Source of the DNA: Terracoccus sp. 273MFTsu3.1
Lineage (GTDB): Bacteria > Actinomycetota > Actinomycetes > Actinomycetales > Dermatophilaceae
DNA length: 64,000 nt
Direction of reading: 5' to 3'
Assembly: GCF_000383675.1 (NCBI RefSeq)
Contig: NZ_KB911824.1
Location: 124,001-188,000 of the forward strand
The notes below the pieces were generated by a model. It was given only the letters and a program-made list of their open reading frames with translations. It was not told the DNA's origin and ran no database searches. This document shows positions 51,093 to 61,442 of the stretch, in pieces (position 1 is the stretch's first letter; each line of letters begins with the position of its first letter). The translations under genes were made by a program, and so were the position numbers.

Positions 51093-54000
51093 ATGGCACC
51101 CAACGACACCACCACCGGCGACGAAGCCACGCTGTTCCCCTCCGAGCAGGGCAACGAGCAGAGCACGGACGCGCCGGCGCCACGCCGCCGCGCCGCGCGT
51201 CGCACGACGAAGAAGGCCACGACGATCGTGCCCTCCGCCGCGGCCCCGGCCGACGCGCCCGCTGAGGCCGCCACCGAGGCGTCCACCGGCGAGCCCGCGG
51301 TCGCCACGGCACCCGAGGGAGTCTCCACCGGCGACGCCCCGGCCGAGGCCGCCCCCGAGACTGCCCCCGAGGCCAAGCGTCCGGCCCGCAAGCGCGCGAC
51401 GCGCAAGAAGGCGACGGTCGAGCCGGCCCCCGACACCGACGGGCCGAGCCCGGTCGCCGAGGTCTCCGAGGTCGCCGAGGAGTCCACCGAGGCCGCGCCT
51501 GCCGAGAAGGCCCCCAGGGCCGCGAGGGCACCGCGAGCCGCTCGGGCCACGAAGCGTGGGTCGCGCACCAAGGCCGACCGGGCGAACGCTGCCGTCGAGG
51601 AGCTCGTCGCCGGTGCGCTCTCGGGCGACGACGCGACCACGGAGAGCGCCGCAGACGCGAGCACGGCGACCTACACGGCCGCCGACCCCGGAGCGATCGA
51701 CCTCTCCGCCCTCATCGACGTCGACGCCCTCGACGAGTCCGAGGACATCGACGACGCTGCCTCGGTCGGTGACTCCGACGACGACCGCCAGGGCGCCGTC
51801 GTCCCCAGCTTCAGCGTGCTCTTCCAGGCCCCGGACGCGAGCCAGGCCGTGCCGACGCGCCGACGCCGCGGCACGCCCCCGCCCGAGGCGGAGGAGCCGA
51901 CCCCCGTCGTCGAGGACGAGCCCACCGTCGCCGACGAGGACCAGACCGACGTCGACGAGCAGACCGACGAGCAGACCGACGAGGAGAGCAGCCCGCGTCG
52001 CTCGCGCCGCCGTCGCGGCGGCAAGGGCCGCAGGGGTCGCGCCACCGACGACGACGACGCACAGGACCAGCAGTCCGAGACCGAGGAGCGGGACTCCCGC
52101 GACGCACGGCGCTCGAGCGACGCTCGCGGTGAGGCCCCCGAGGGTTCCGACGACTCCGACTCCGAGGGCGACTCCGACTCCGAGGGCGACTCCGACGACG
52201 AGGGCGGCTCGAGCCGTCGCCGCCGTCGTCGCCGCCGGGCCGGCTCCACCCCCGACTCCGGTGACGACACCCCCAACGTCTCGACCCGGGTGCGCCAGCC
52301 GCGCAGCCAGAGCGACGAGCCGGTCGCGGTCAAGGGCTCGACCCGCCTCGAGGCCAAGAAGCAGCGCCGGCGCGAAGGTCGCGAGGCCGGGCGCCGCCGC
52401 ACGATCATCACCGAGGCCGAGTTCCTCGCCCGCCGCGAGGCCGTCGACCGGGTCATGGTCGTGCGCAACAAGGAGGGGCGCACCCAGATGGGGGTGCTCG
52501 AGGACGGCGTCCTCGTCGAGCACTACATCGACCAGGCCACGAACGTCTCGATGGCCGGCAACATCTACCTCGGTCGCGTGCAGAACGTCCTGCCCTCGAT
52601 GGAGGCCGCCTTCGTCGACATCGGCAAGGGCCGCAACGCCGTGCTCTACGCCGGTGAGGTCAACTGGGACGCCGCGGGCCTCGAGGCCAACCAGCCCAAG
52701 CGCATCGAGAACGCCCTCGGCTCGGGCCAGACGGTGCTCGTCCAGGTCACCAAGGACCCGATCGGCCACAAGGGCGCCCGACTCACCTCGCAGATCTCGC
52801 TGCCGGGTCGCTACCTCGTCTACGTCCCCAACAGCTCGATGACCGGGATCAGCCGCAAGCTGCCCGACACCGAGCGTGCGCGTCTCAAGAAGATCCTGCG
52901 CGACGTCGTCCCGGACTCGGCGGGCGTCATCGTGCGCACGGCGGCCGAGGGCGCCAGCGAGGAGGAGCTGCGTGCCGACGTCGAGCGACTGACGCGCACG
53001 TGGGAGGACATCCAGGCCAAAGCCGAGGCGGCGTCCTCGCCCCGCGCCGGCAAGAGCAAGGGCAAGAAGAAGAACGGTGCGCCGGGTTCGGTCACCGGCG
53101 GCCAGGCCCCGATGCTCCTGCACGGTGAGCCCGACCTCACGGTCCGGGTCATCCGCGACGTCTTCAACGAGGACTTCAAGCAGCTCGTCGTGGCCGGCGA
53201 CCAGGCGTGGAACGAGATCCACCCCTACATCTCCTCGGTCGCGCCCGACCTCGCCGACCGCGTCACGAAGTGGACCTCCGAGGAGGACCTCTTCACGCAC
53301 CACCGGGTCGACGAGCAGCTCTCCAAGGCGATGGACCGCAAGGTCTGGCTGCCGAGCGGCGGCTCCCTCGTCATCGACCGCACCGAGGCGATGACGGTCG
53401 TCGACGTCAACACCGGCAAGTTCGTCGGCTCGGGCGGCAACCTCGAGGAGACGGTGACCAAGAACAACATCGAGGCGGCCGAGGAGATCGTGCGCCAGCT
53501 CCGGCTGCGCGACATCGGCGGCATCATCGTCATCGACTTCATCGACATGGTCCTCGAGAGCAACCGCGACCTCGTCGTGCGTCGCCTGCTCGAGTGCCTC
53601 GGCCGGGACCGCACGAAGCACCAGGTCGCCGAGGTCACCTCGCTCGGCCTCGTCCAGATGACCCGCAAGCGGGTCGGGTCGGGCCTCATCGAGGTCTTCT
53701 CCGAGACGTGCGACCACTGCAACGGCCGTGGCTTCATCATCCACACCGACCCCGTCGACAAGGGCGCCCACGCGCACGAGCAGAGCCATGGCGACAACGG
53801 CGCAGGTGCTGGCACCGGCCGTCGTCGGGGCCGCGGTCAGGGTGCCGGCCAGGCCTCGGGCCAGGGCGGCAACCAGGCCAACGGCGGGCAGCAGGCGAGC
53901 CAGCAGTCCCAGCAGGCACCGCAGGCGGAGTCCAAGACCAACGGCCCGACGGCCGCCCAGATCGCGGCAGCGGCCCACGCGGCAGCGCTGAAGAGCGCCT

Positions 54001-54392
54001 CCGGCCAGCCGGCGGGGGAGGCGGCTGCCGAGGCCGTCGCCGAGATGAGCGCCGAGGTCCACGGTGACAAGGCCTTCCCCCAGGACGACGGCCCGTGGTC
54101 GGGAGACGACGCGCACGACGTCGACCCCGCCGACGAGCAGGCGACCCAGGGCGGCACGCACGTCGAGCTCGAGTCCGACGTCGCCGACACCACGACCGAC
54201 ACCACGACCGACACGACCACCGTCTCCGACGACACCACGCACGACTCGGCGCCCGAGGCTCCCGAGCCGGCTGCCGCGGCGGCGCCTGCCGCCCGTGGCC
54301 GCCGTCGTCGGGGCCGTGTCGTCGCCCCGGCCGGCCCGCCGCGGGCGAGCAACGAGTCCGGCGGCGAGTCGGGCGGCACCGGCGGGGCCTGA
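51093..54392 (+). CDS. rne: ribonuclease E/G family endoribonuclease
   Basis: A 1099-residue RNase E/G. A long basic/acidic disordered N-terminal region (~1-440) contains DSEGDSD repeats. The S1 domain follows from ~454 ([19 protein letters not shown]). The catalytic Asp771 (VDVNTGKF) and Asp815 (VIDFIDM) coordinate Mg, and the Zn-link Cys873/Cys876 are in CDHCNGRG. A disordered C-terminal tail has TDTTTDTTT repeats. Disordered flanks on both sides of the core are characteristic of actinobacteria. ATG 51093 lies behind GGGAGG. The 209-bp leader may serve autoregulation, but no defined element was recognised. Confidence 0.96.
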   Translation: MAPNDTTTGDEATLFPSEQGNEQSTDAPAPRRRAARRTTKKATTIVPSAAAPADAPAEAATEASTGEPAVATAPEGVSTGDAPAEAAPETAPEAKRPARKRATRKKATVEPAPDTDGPSPVAEVSEVAEESTEAAPAEKAPRAARAPRAARATKRGSRTKADRANAAVEELVAGALSGDDATTESAADASTATYTAADPGAIDLSALIDVDALDESEDIDDAASVGDSDDDRQGAVVPSFSVLFQAPDASQAVPTRRRRGTPPPEAEEPTPVVEDEPTVADEDQTDVDEQTDEQTDEESSPRRSRRRRGGKGRRGRATDDDDAQDQQSETEERDSRDARRSSDARGEAPEGSDDSDSEGDSDSEGDSDDEGGSSRRRRRRRRAGSTPDSGDDTPNVSTRVRQPRSQSDEPVAVKGSTRLEAKKQRRREGREAGRRRTIITEAEFLARREAVDRVMVVRNKEGRTQMGVLEDGVLVEHYIDQATNVSMAGNIYLGRVQNVLPSMEAAFVDIGKGRNAVLYAGEVNWDAAGLEANQPKRIENALGSGQTVLVQVTKDPIGHKGARLTSQISLPGRYLVYVPNSSMTGISRKLPDTERARLKKILRDVVPDSAGVIVRTAAEGASEEELRADVERLTRTWEDIQAKAEAASSPRAGKSKGKKKNGAPGSVTGGQAPMLLHGEPDLTVRVIRDVFNEDFKQLVVAGDQAWNEIHPYISSVAPDLADRVTKWTSEEDLFTHHRVDEQLSKAMDRKVWLPSGGSLVIDRTEAMTVVDVNTGKFVGSGGNLEETVTKNNIEAAEEIVRQLRLRDIGGIIVIDFIDMVLESNRDLVVRRLLECLGRDRTKHQVAEVTSLGLVQMTRKRVGSGLIEVFSETCDHCNGRGFIIHTDPVDKGAHAHEQSHGDNGAGAGTGRRRGRGQGAGQASGQGGNQANGGQQASQQSQQAPQAESKTNGPTAAQIAAAAHAAALKSASGQPAGEAAAEAVAEMSAEVHGDKAFPQDDGPWSGDDAHDVDPADEQATQGGTHVELESDVADTTTDTTTDTTTVSDDTTHDSAPEAPEPAAAAAPAARGRRRRGRVVAPAGPPRASNESGGESGGTGGA

Positions 54393-54399
54393 CCTCGGT

Positions 54400-54429
54400 T
54401 TGGAGGTCGGACCTCCCAGCCGGTAATCT
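54400..54429 (+). promoter_or_regulatory. probable promoter of rplU-rpmA
   Basis: TTGGAG (54400-54405) and TAATCT (54424-54429) are separated by 18 bp, a good housekeeping-sigma spacing. The -35 lies in a small hairpin (GGAGGT/ACCTCC) right after the rne stop that may also weaken read-through. Confidence 0.55.
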
Positions 54430-54445
54430 TTTCCCTTGGTGCGCC

Positions 54446-54472
54446 CACCGGGCCCGTGTTGACGGGCCGGTG
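54446..54472 (+). other. leader hairpin before rplU
   Basis: CACCGGGCCCGT pairs with ACGGGCCGGTG around a GTTG loop, with one bulged G. It lies between the predicted promoter and the L21 start, where an L21-type autoregulatory leader would be. No match to a defined leader family could be tested. Confidence 0.4.
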
Positions 54473-54517
54473 CCGAAAGCGGCGATACCAACCCTTGATG
54501 AGAGAGTGAGTTTCACT

Positions 54518-54826
54518 GTGTACGCGATTGTTCGCGCTGGCGGTCGCCAGGAGAAGGTGTCGGTGGGCGATGTCCTGCTCGTCGACAAGGTGACGGGTCA
54601 GCCCGGCGATGCCATCGAGCTCACGCCGCTGCTCCTCGTGGACGGGACCACGGTCACGTCCGATGCCGACAAGCTGTCCAAGGTGTCGGTCAAGGCCGAG
54701 GTCGTCAAGGCCGCCAAGGGCCCCAAGATCGTCATCATGAAGTACAAGAACAAGACCGGCTACCGCAAGCGTCAGGGCCACCGTCAGCCGCTGACCCAGG
54801 TCAAGATCACCGCCATCAACGCGTGA
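54518..54826 (+). CDS. rplU: 50S ribosomal protein L21
   Basis: A 102-residue protein reading [24 protein letters not shown] at the N-terminus and [21 protein letters not shown] at the C-terminus, the classic L21 RNA-binding end. The start is a GTG at 54518. It is followed 39 bp later by rpmA in one transcript. Confidence 0.98.
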   Translation: MYAIVRAGGRQEKVSVGDVLLVDKVTGQPGDAIELTPLLLVDGTTVTSDADKLSKVSVKAEVVKAAKGPKIVIMKYKNKTGYRKRQGHRQPLTQVKITAINA

Positions 54827-54865
54827 TCCACCCGGAACCCAGAGACTCACGAGAGAAGGACTGAC

Positions 54866-55135
54866 ATGGCACACAAGAAGGGTGCGTCCTCGACCCGCAA
54901 CGGTCGCGACTCGAACGCACAGTTCCTCGGCGTCAAGCGTTTCGGTGGCCAGAAGGTCAACGCGGGCGAGATCCTCGTCCGTCAGCGCGGCACGCACTTC
55001 CACCCGGGCGAGGGTGTCGGTCGCGGTGGCGACGACACGCTCTTCGCCCTCGTCGCCGGCGCCGTGAAGTTCGGCTCCAAGCGCGGCCGCAAGACGGTCA
55101 ACATCGAGCAGGTCGAGACCGCAGCTGCCGAGTGA
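54866..55135 (+). CDS. rpmA: 50S ribosomal protein L27
   Basis: An 89-residue protein starting [28 protein letters not shown], with conserved [24 protein letters not shown]. The N-terminal tail reaches the peptidyl-transferase centre. It has no firmicute-type cleavable N-terminal extension. ATG 54866 follows AGAAGGA. Confidence 0.98.
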   Translation: MAHKKGASSTRNGRDSNAQFLGVKRFGGQKVNAGEILVRQRGTHFHPGEGVGRGGDDTLFALVAGAVKFGSKRGRKTVNIEQVETAAAE

Positions 55136-55162
55136 TCTGCTGATCACCACTGAGTTTGTACC

Positions 55163-55193
55163 GGAAGGGCGGGCCCGCGTGGCCCGCCCTTCC
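55163..55193 (+). terminator. rplU-rpmA terminator
   Basis: A 13-bp perfect stem (55163-55175 with 55181-55193) is followed by CGCCTTTC and starts 28 bp after rpmA. Confidence 0.85.
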
Positions 55194-55208
55194 GCCTTTC
55201 CCGGGCAC

Positions 55209-55235
55209 ACGGCATTCGCAAGCTGCGTATGCCGT
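55209..55235. repeat. inverted pair of the dispersed GTATGCCG motif
   Basis: ACGGCATTCGCA (55209-55220) faces TGCGTATGCCGT (55224-55235). This is a 12-bp stem with one mismatch formed by one exact and one near-exact motif copy, between the rpmA terminator and obg. Confidence 0.6.
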
Positions 55236-55266
55236 CCGCCCACCCTGATCTGGAAGAGTGACCCCC

Positions 55267-56799
55267 ATGGCAGTGACCTTCGTCGACCGCGTCGTGCTGC
55301 ACCTCAGCGCCGGCGCCGGGGGGCACGGCGTCGCCTCCGTCAAGCGCGAGAAGTTCAAGCCGCTCGGCGGTCCTGACGGCGGCAACGGCGGACACGGCGG
55401 CTCCGTGATCCTGCGGGTCGACCCCCAGGCGACCACCCTGCTCGACTACCACCGGCACCCGCACCGCAAGGCGGTCAACGGCCTGCCCGGTGCCGGCGAC
55501 GAGAAGAACGGCGCCGACGGCGACGACCTCGTCCTGTCGGTTCCGGAGGGAACGGTCGTCAAGGACGGCGACGGACGCATCATCATGGACCTCGTCGGCA
55601 TGGGCACTGAGCACGTCATCGCCCGGGGCGGCCGCGGAGGTCTCGGCAACAAGGCGCTGTCGTCGGCCCGCCGCAAGGCGCCCGGCTTCGCGCTCCTCGG
55701 CGAGCCCGGCGAGGAGGTCGACGTCGTGCTCGAGCTCAAGACGCTCGCCGACGTCGCGCTCATCGGCTTCCCGAGCGCCGGCAAGTCCTCGCTCGTCTCG
55801 GTGCTGTCGGCCGCGAAGCCCAAGATCGCCGACTACCCCTTCACGACGCTCGTGCCCAACCTCGGCGTCGTCACCGCGGGCTCGGCCCGCTTCACCGTCG
55901 CCGACGTGCCGGGCCTCATCCCCGGCGCGCACGAGGGCAAGGGTCTGGGCCTCGAGTTCCTGCGCCACGTCGAGCGCTGCTCGGTCCTCGTCCACGTCAT
56001 CGACTGCGCGACCCTCGAGCCCGACCGTGACCCGATGAGCGACCTCGACGTCATCGAGAACGAGCTGTCGCTCTACGTGCCCGACGCCGACCTCGGTGGC
56101 AAGCCGCTCGCCGACCGCACCCGCATCGTCGTGCTCAACAAGGCCGACGTGCCCGAGGCCCGGGAGCTGGCCGAGATGGTCAAGCCGGACCTCGAGGCGC
56201 GTGGCATCGAGGTCTTCATCGTCTCCGCGGTCGCCCACCAGGGCCTGCGTGAGCTGAGCTTCGCGATGGCCCGCCACGTCGACGCCGCCCGCGCCGAGAT
56301 CGAGGCCGAGGCCGCCGTGCCGAAGCGCGTCGTGCTGCGCCCGAAGTCCGTCGACGACAAGGGCTTCACCATCGTCAAGGAGAACGGTCCGGACGGGCCG
56401 ATCTTCCGCGTCGCCGGAGAGCGCCCCTACCGCTGGGTGCGCCAGACCGACTTCTCCAACGACGAGGCCGTCGGCTACCTCGCCGACCGGCTCGGCCGTC
56501 TCGGTGTCGAGGAGGAGCTCTACAAGGTCGGCGCCGTCGCCGGCGACACGGTCGTCATCGGCACCGCCGAGGACGCCGTCGTCTTCGACTGGGAGCCGAC
56601 GCTGCAGGCCGGCGCCGAGCTGCTCGGCACCCGTGGCACCGACCTCCGGCTCGCGGAGTCCTCGCGCCCCACGCGAGACGAGAAGCGCGAGGCTCAGAAG
56701 GACCGCTACGCCGCTCGTGCCAAGACGCAGGAGGAGCTCGAGGCCGAGCGTCGCTCCGGCCTCTGGCACGTCGCCGCCGACGAGGGCGACGACGCCTGA
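55267..56799 (+). CDS. obg: GTPase Obg/CgtA
   Basis: A 510-residue GTPase. The Gly-rich Obg fold comes first ([33 protein letters not shown]). The G domain has G1 [10 protein letters not shown] (near residue 166), the switch region [14 protein letters not shown]3 [16 protein letters not shown] and G4 NKAD. The C-terminal OCT domain is present. ATG 55267 is preferred to a GTG three codons earlier. It acts in 50S assembly and stress control. The usual rplU-rpmA-obg order is kept, but proB, which often follows directly, is 7 kb away and inverted. Confidence 0.97.
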   Translation: MAVTFVDRVVLHLSAGAGGHGVASVKREKFKPLGGPDGGNGGHGGSVILRVDPQATTLLDYHRHPHRKAVNGLPGAGDEKNGADGDDLVLSVPEGTVVKDGDGRIIMDLVGMGTEHVIARGGRGGLGNKALSSARRKAPGFALLGEPGEEVDVVLELKTLADVALIGFPSAGKSSLVSVLSAAKPKIADYPFTTLVPNLGVVTAGSARFTVADVPGLIPGAHEGKGLGLEFLRHVERCSVLVHVIDCATLEPDRDPMSDLDVIENELSLYVPDADLGGKPLADRTRIVVLNKADVPEARELAEMVKPDLEARGIEVFIVSAVAHQGLRELSFAMARHVDAARAEIEAEAAVPKRVVLRPKSVDDKGFTIVKENGPDGPIFRVAGERPYRWVRQTDFSNDEAVGYLADRLGRLGVEEELYKVGAVAGDTVVIGTAEDAVVFDWEPTLQAGAELLGTRGTDLRLAESSRPTRDEKREAQKDRYAARAKTQEELEAERRSGLWHVAADEGDDA

Positions 56800-56818
56800 G
56801 TCGACCCGCACCTCCGCG

Positions 56819-56889
56819 GCAACACACCGTGCAGGTCACGACGCGCCCGGATCGGATCCCGGTGGGTCGCGACCTGCACGGTGTGTTGC
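56819..56889. repeat. large perfect inverted repeat upstream of the LytS-type kinase
   Basis: Arms of 19 bp are identical (GCAACACACCGTGCAGGTC and its complement, 56819-56837 and 56871-56889). They extend to 24 bp with one mismatch. The interior has its own partial palindrome (CCGGATCGGATCCCGG). It begins 20 bp after obg and ends 73 bp before the kinase start. Confidence 0.75.
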
Positions 56890-56961
56890 GCTCCCTGAGG
56901 TCGGGTCTCCAGGGCCGCGGGGACGGGCACCCGGCGAGGGGTGACCGCCTACAGTGTCGGC

Positions 56962-58086
56962 ATGAGCTCGTGGGGCGCGTTGCTGCGTCGCGGTCACCTC
57001 GGCACGGAGGCCGACCGTGCGACGTACCGCACCCTGCACACCGCGCTGCTGGCCTCGCCCCCGCTGAGGATGGGGCTGACGCCGGCCGCCGCTGAGCGAT
57101 CGCTCAAGCACCTCCGCTCGCTCCTCGGGGCACCGGCGGTCGCGATGACCGACACGAGCGCGTTGCTCGCCTGGGAGGGTGGGCGCTCGCACCACGCCCA
57201 CCAGCCCGCCGTCATCTCGGCGGGGACGCTCGGCCACGCGCGGACGACCGTCGTCGACGGCGCGGACGTCGCGTGTGCCGAGCCCTCGTGCATCGTGCGC
57301 CAGGCGATCGTCGCGCCGCTCGACGTCGACGAGAAGGTCGTCGGCACGCTCCAGGTCTTCACCGGGCGGGCGTCGGCGGGTCTCGTCCGCGCCACGAACG
57401 AGGTGGCTCGCTGGGTCTCGGGACAGCTCGAGCTGGCCGAGCTCGACGCCTCGCGCACCCGGCTCATGGAGGCCGAGGTGCGTGCCCTCCGGGCGCAGAT
57501 CAGTCCGCACTTCATCTACAACTCGCTGACCGCCATCGCGTCGTTCACGCGCACCGACCCCGAGCGGGCCCGGGAGCTGCTCGTCGACCTCGCCGAGTTC
57601 ACCCGCTACTCCTTCCGGCGGCACGGCGAGTTCACGACGCTGGCAGAGGAGCTCCGCTCCATCGAGGCCTACCTCGTCATCGAGAAGGCCCGCTTCGGTG
57701 ACCGGCTCACCGTGACGGTCCGCGTAGCGCCCGAGGTGCTCCCCGTCGTCGTCCCGTTCCTCTGCCTCCAGCCGCTCGTCGAGAACGCCGTGCAGCACGG
57801 CATCGAGGGCCGGGCGGGCAGCGGCGAGATCAGCATCCTCGCGCAGGACGCGGACCACGAGTGCGTCGTGACGATCGAGGACAACGGCGTCGGCGAGGAC
57901 CCTGAGCGGGTGCGCCGAGTCCTCGCGGGCGACCCGGGCAGCGACTCGGTGGGCCTGGCCAACGTCGACGAGCGCCTGCGCACCGCCTTCGGCGACGACT
58001 ACGGTCTCGTCGTCGAGACCGCACCCGGCGCGGGCACCAAGGTCGTCGTGCGCCTGCCGAAGTTCCGGCCGGGGGTGCACGTGTGA
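56962..58086 (+). CDS. LytS-type sensor histidine kinase, cytosolic
   Basis: A 374-residue HisKA_7TM-lacking, LytS/YehU-type kinase. The N-terminal half is GAF-like without any membrane helix and has a Cys105-x4-Cys110 pair (CAEPSC). The kinase core has LRAQISPHFIYNSL (His183), the N-box VENAVQHGIEG (Asn275) and the ATP lid GVGEDPERVRR and GLANVDERLR. ATG 56962 is the start. GTGA overlap couples it to its regulator. It probably senses an intracellular signal connected with acetate or pyruvate supply, given the symporters downstream. Confidence 0.93.
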   Translation: MSSWGALLRRGHLGTEADRATYRTLHTALLASPPLRMGLTPAAAERSLKHLRSLLGAPAVAMTDTSALLAWEGGRSHHAHQPAVISAGTLGHARTTVVDGADVACAEPSCIVRQAIVAPLDVDEKVVGTLQVFTGRASAGLVRATNEVARWVSGQLELAELDASRTRLMEAEVRALRAQISPHFIYNSLTAIASFTRTDPERARELLVDLAEFTRYSFRRHGEFTTLAEELRSIEAYLVIEKARFGDRLTVTVRVAPEVLPVVVPFLCLQPLVENAVQHGIEGRAGSGEISILAQDADHECVVTIEDNGVGEDPERVRRVLAGDPGSDSVGLANVDERLRTAFGDDYGLVVETAPGAGTKVVVRLPKFRPGVHV

Positions 58087-58856
58087 CCACGACCCCGGAC
58101 ACCGAGACGGCGCCGCTGCTGCGGGTGCTGGCCGTCGACGACGAGGCGCCGGCCCTCGACGAGCTCACGTGGATGCTCGGCCGCCACGAGTGCGTGCGCC
58201 AGGTCGTCCCGGCGGGCTCGGGGGAGGCGGCGCTGCGCGTGCTCCACGAGGAGCAGGTCGACGCCATCTTCATGGACGTGCAGATGCCGGGCCTCAGCGG
58301 CCTCGACCTCGCGCGGGTGCTGTCGCGCTTCACGACCCAGCCCCCGATCGTCTTCGTCACCGCTCACGAGCAGCATGCGGTCGACGCGTTCGAGCTCAAC
58401 GTCGTCGACTACGTCCTCAAGCCGGTGCGCGACGAGAGGCTCGACCAGGCGGTGCGCCGCGTCGTCCGGCAGATCCACGGGCGTGAGACGTCCACGTCGG
58501 CGGGCGACGAGACCATCGTCGTCGAGCTGGCCGGGGTGAGCCGGCTCGTGCCGCGCTCCGACGTCCTCTACGTCGAGGCCCAGGGCGACTACGCCCGCCT
58601 GCACACCGCGAGCGAGAGCCACCTCGTCCGTGTGCCGCTCACGACCCTCGCCGACCAGTGGCGCGAGGCGGGGTTCGTCCGCATCCACCGGTCCTCGCTC
58701 GTCGCGCTCGGCCACATCACCGAATGGCGCACCGAGGGCGGGCGCACGACCGTCGTCGTCGGCGGGCACGAGCTCGTCGTGAGCCGACGCCACACGCGCG
58801 CGCTGCGCGACCTGCTCGTGAGACGTGCGCAGCCCCTCGGGCGCGGTGGATCATGA
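58083..58856 (+). CDS. LytTR-family response regulator
   Basis: A 257-residue regulator. The receiver domain has acidic pocket DDE, phospho-acceptor Asp65 in FMDVQMPGLSGLDLA and Lys in YVLKPV. The C-terminal LytTR DNA-binding domain has LVPRSDVLYVEAQGDYARLHT and FVRIHRSSLVALGHI. The GTG at 58083 overlaps the kinase stop. It likely activates the symporter genes that follow. Confidence 0.95.
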   Translation: MTTTPDTETAPLLRVLAVDDEAPALDELTWMLGRHECVRQVVPAGSGEAALRVLHEEQVDAIFMDVQMPGLSGLDLARVLSRFTTQPPIVFVTAHEQHAVDAFELNVVDYVLKPVRDERLDQAVRRVVRQIHGRETSTSAGDETIVVELAGVSRLVPRSDVLYVEAQGDYARLHTASESHLVRVPLTTLADQWREAGFVRIHRSSLVALGHITEWRTEGGRTTVVVGGHELVVSRRHTRALRDLLVRRAQPLGRGGS

Positions 58857-59230
58857 CGCCCGAGGCCCCCCGAGCGCGGGTCCGCGTCACGAGCCCCCGC
58901 ACCTCGGCCGCGCGCACCCGGAACGTCTCGATCGCCTCCGAGATCGACGAGCAGACCCGACTCGGGGAGGTCTACATCACCTCGCTCATGCGCAGCCAGC
59001 TCCGCCTCGCCCTCGGCGTCCTCCTCGTGCTCGCCTCGACGCTCGGGCTGCTGCCCCTGCTCTTCACGGCAGTCCCCGGCCTGGCCGGGATCCACCTGCT
59101 CGGCGTGCCGCTGCCGTGGATCCTGCTCACGGTCGTCGCGTTCGCCGAGATCATCGGCCTCGGCGCCTTCTACGTGCGGCGGTCCGAGCGCAACGAGGCC
59201 ACCTTCAGCGACCTGCTCGACGGTCGGTGA
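58853..59230 (+). CDS. small membrane protein (DUF485-like position)
   Basis: A 125-residue protein with two membrane helices (RLALGVLLVLASTLGLLPLLF; LPWILLTVVAFAEIIGLGAFYV), in the layout of the DUF485 small subunits that accompany acetate symporters. Its sequence is not an obvious DUF485 match. ATG 58853 overlaps the LytTR stop and it precedes a symporter gene by 16 bp, so it is likely the accessory subunit of that transporter. Confidence 0.75.
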   Translation: MTPEAPRARVRVTSPRTSAARTRNVSIASEIDEQTRLGEVYITSLMRSQLRLALGVLLVLASTLGLLPLLFTAVPGLAGIHLLGVPLPWILLTVVAFAEIIGLGAFYVRRSERNEATFSDLLDGR

Positions 59231-59246
59231 CCCGGGTGCGTCACCG

Positions 59247-60878
59247 GTGAACAACGCCGCGAGCATCGTCGCCGTCGTCCTCGTCTCGGTCGCGTCCCTC
59301 GCGGTCGGCGCCTTCGGGCTGCGGCTCTCGCGGACCATGAGCGACTTCTACGTCGCCTCCCGCGGCGTCAGCCCGGTGCTCAACGCATCAGCCATCAGCG
59401 GTGAGTACCTCTCTGCCGCATCGTTCCTCGGGGTCGCCGGGCTCATCCTCGCGCGCGGCGTGGACATGCTCTGGCTGCCGATCGGCTGGACTGCCGGCTA
59501 CCTGCTGCTGCTCGTGTTCGTCGCGGCGCCCCTGCGGCGGTCAGGGGCCTACACGCTGCCCGACTTCGCCCAGCTGCGCCTCGAGTCCGTCGTCGCCCGC
59601 CGGGCGTCGAGCCTGCTCGTCGTCGCGATCGGTCTGCTCTACCTCATCCCTCAGTTCCAGGGCGCGGGCCTGACGCTGCGCACCCTGACCGGGGCCCCGT
59701 CGTGGGTCGGGCAGCTGTCCGTCGCCGTCGTCGTCTGTCTCAACGTCCTCCCCGGCGGCATGCGGAGCGTCACCCTCGTGCAGGCCTTCCACTACTGGCT
59801 CAAGCTGCTCGCGCTGCTGACGCCCCTCTTCCTCCTGCTCGGCGCGGTCGGCGACCGCAGCGACGACCCTGCCGTCGGCACGGTGTTCGTGACCGACTGG
59901 GTCGAGCCGCTCCAGGGTGACCACGCCCTCTACCTGACGTACTCCCTCGTCCTGGCGACCTTCTTCGGGACGATGGGCCTGCCCCACGTCGTCGTCCGCT
60001 TCTACACCAACCCCGACGGTCGGGCCGCGCGGCGGACGACGCTCGCGGTGCTCGTGCTCCTCTCGGGCTTCTACCTGCTGCCCGTCGTCTACGGCGTCAT
60101 CGGGCGGTACGTCGCGTCCGACCTCGTCGCCGCCGGCCGTGCCGACTCGGTCGTGCTCGAGCTGCCGAGCCGGCTCTTCGACGGCCCGGTCGCCGAGGGG
60201 CTCACCGCCGTCCTCGCCGCCGGGGCGTTCGCCGCGTTCCTGTCGACGTCGACCGGCCTCGTCGTGTCGGTCGCCGGCGTCGTGAGCCAGGACCTCGTGC
60301 GCTGGGGCGCCGGGCACCGCCAAGGCATCCGCACCTTCCGCCTGACGACCGTCGCCGTCGTGGCCGGCGCGCTGCTGCTCACCGTCGTCTCGGCCGGTGT
60401 GCCCGTCGCCCACGCGGTCGAGCTGACCTTCGCGGTGGCCGCGTCGACGTTCTGCCCGATGCTCCTGCTCGGGATCTGGTGGCGGGGGCTCACGTCGCGT
60501 GGGGCGATCTCCGGCCTCGTCGTCGGGGGCGCCCTGTCGATGGGCGCCGTCGTCACGACGACGTTCGGCATCGCCACCGCTGGCTGGTTCGGCGTCGTCC
60601 TGACGCAGCCTGCGGCCGTCAGCGTGCCGTTGGCCTTCGCGACGATGGTGCTCGTGTCACTGGCCACCCGCTCGAGCACGCCGGAGCACGTCGCGCAGAC
60701 GATGGTCCGGCTGCACGCCCCCGAGCACATCGACCTGAACCGGGGCTCGTTCCACCCCGAGCGCTGGTACCGTCGCCCGCCGACCGCGGAGGCGGGGTCC
60801 GACGCGACGCAGCACCCGACACGCCCCAGCACGGGGGAGACCGTTCGTCGCCCCGGGACGACCGCTCGTCGCAGCTGA
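59247..60878 (+). CDS. sodium:solute symporter (ActP/SSS family), first copy
   Basis: A 543-residue SSS-family symporter with about 13 helices. It has SDFYVASRGVSPVLNASAISGEYLSAASFLGVAGL, MGLPHVVVRFYTNPDGRAARRTT and AAFLSTSTGLVVSVAGVVSQDLV, the family's Na+ site regions. The start is a GTG at 59247. It is similar to, but clearly diverged from, the second symporter at 61439-63085. Acetate, pyruvate or a related monocarboxylate is the likely substrate. Confidence 0.9.
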   Translation: MNNAASIVAVVLVSVASLAVGAFGLRLSRTMSDFYVASRGVSPVLNASAISGEYLSAASFLGVAGLILARGVDMLWLPIGWTAGYLLLLVFVAAPLRRSGAYTLPDFAQLRLESVVARRASSLLVVAIGLLYLIPQFQGAGLTLRTLTGAPSWVGQLSVAVVVCLNVLPGGMRSVTLVQAFHYWLKLLALLTPLFLLLGAVGDRSDDPAVGTVFVTDWVEPLQGDHALYLTYSLVLATFFGTMGLPHVVVRFYTNPDGRAARRTTLAVLVLLSGFYLLPVVYGVIGRYVASDLVAAGRADSVVLELPSRLFDGPVAEGLTAVLAAGAFAAFLSTSTGLVVSVAGVVSQDLVRWGAGHRQGIRTFRLTTVAVVAGALLLTVVSAGVPVAHAVELTFAVAASTFCPMLLLGIWWRGLTSRGAISGLVVGGALSMGAVVTTTFGIATAGWFGVVLTQPAAVSVPLAFATMVLVSLATRSSTPEHVAQTMVRLHAPEHIDLNRGSFHPERWYRRPPTAEAGSDATQHPTRPSTGETVRRPGTTARRS

Positions 60879-61106
60879 TCCCGCGCACGGCGAGCCGTCG
60901 GCGCCGCTGGGCGATGCCGCCCACGCTGTGCCTGCCGAGGCGCCGCCCGTGCTCCTACCTTGGCTCTCGCCGGCCCTGTGCCGGCAGCGCGGAGCGACAG
61001 GGGCGTCGACGTCACCACGGGACCGTCCGGGGACGCGTCGGCGGCGGCAGGACCGCGCCGAATGCCCAGCACCCAGGCACGACCCAACCGCCCCGGAGGT
61101 GGCCCA

Positions 61107-61442
61107 GTGAGCAAAGAGGCTCCAGAGCGCGTGGTCGACGATCCCAACGTCGCCATGCAGAACTCGCCCGAGTTCGACCAGCTGCGCAGCAAGTTCCGCA
61201 GGTTCGTCTTCCCGCTGACCGCGCTGTTCCTCGCGTGGTACTTCCTCTACGTCCTGCTGTCCGTGTTCGCGAAGGACTTCATGGGGACGCGGGTCCTCGG
61301 CAACATCACGTGGGGCCTGATCCTCGGCCTCCTCCAGTTCGTCTCGACCTTCACGATCACGATGGTCTACGCCCGCTGGGCCGACCGCGTCTTCGACCCC
61401 GAGGCCGAAGCCCTCGCGCAGAAGATGGGGGTCACGAAGTGA
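61107..61442 (+). CDS. DUF485 domain protein (symporter subunit)
   Basis: A 111-residue two-helix membrane protein. FRRFVFPLTALFLAWYFLYVLLSVFAKDFMGTRVLGNITWGLILGLLQFVSTFTITMVYARWA is the full DUF485 pattern, known as the YjcH-type partner of ActP. GTG 61107 follows GGAGGT. Its stop overlaps the GTG of actP. The 228-bp gap before it probably holds a promoter, but no clear box was identified. Confidence 0.95.
   Translation: MSKEAPERVVDDPNVAMQNSPEFDQLRSKFRRFVFPLTALFLAWYFLYVLLSVFAKDFMGTRVLGNITWGLILGLLQFVSTFTITMVYARWADRVFDPEAEALAQKMGVTK

Noticed and set aside
52150-52210. Short tandem repeat in rne
   Set aside because: It encodes Asp-Ser-Glu-Gly-rich disorder normal for actinobacterial RNase E; not an independent repeat element.
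54180-54230. Tandem ACC/GAC repeat near the rne end
   Set aside because: It codes for a Thr-Asp low-complexity tail; no sign of a separate element.
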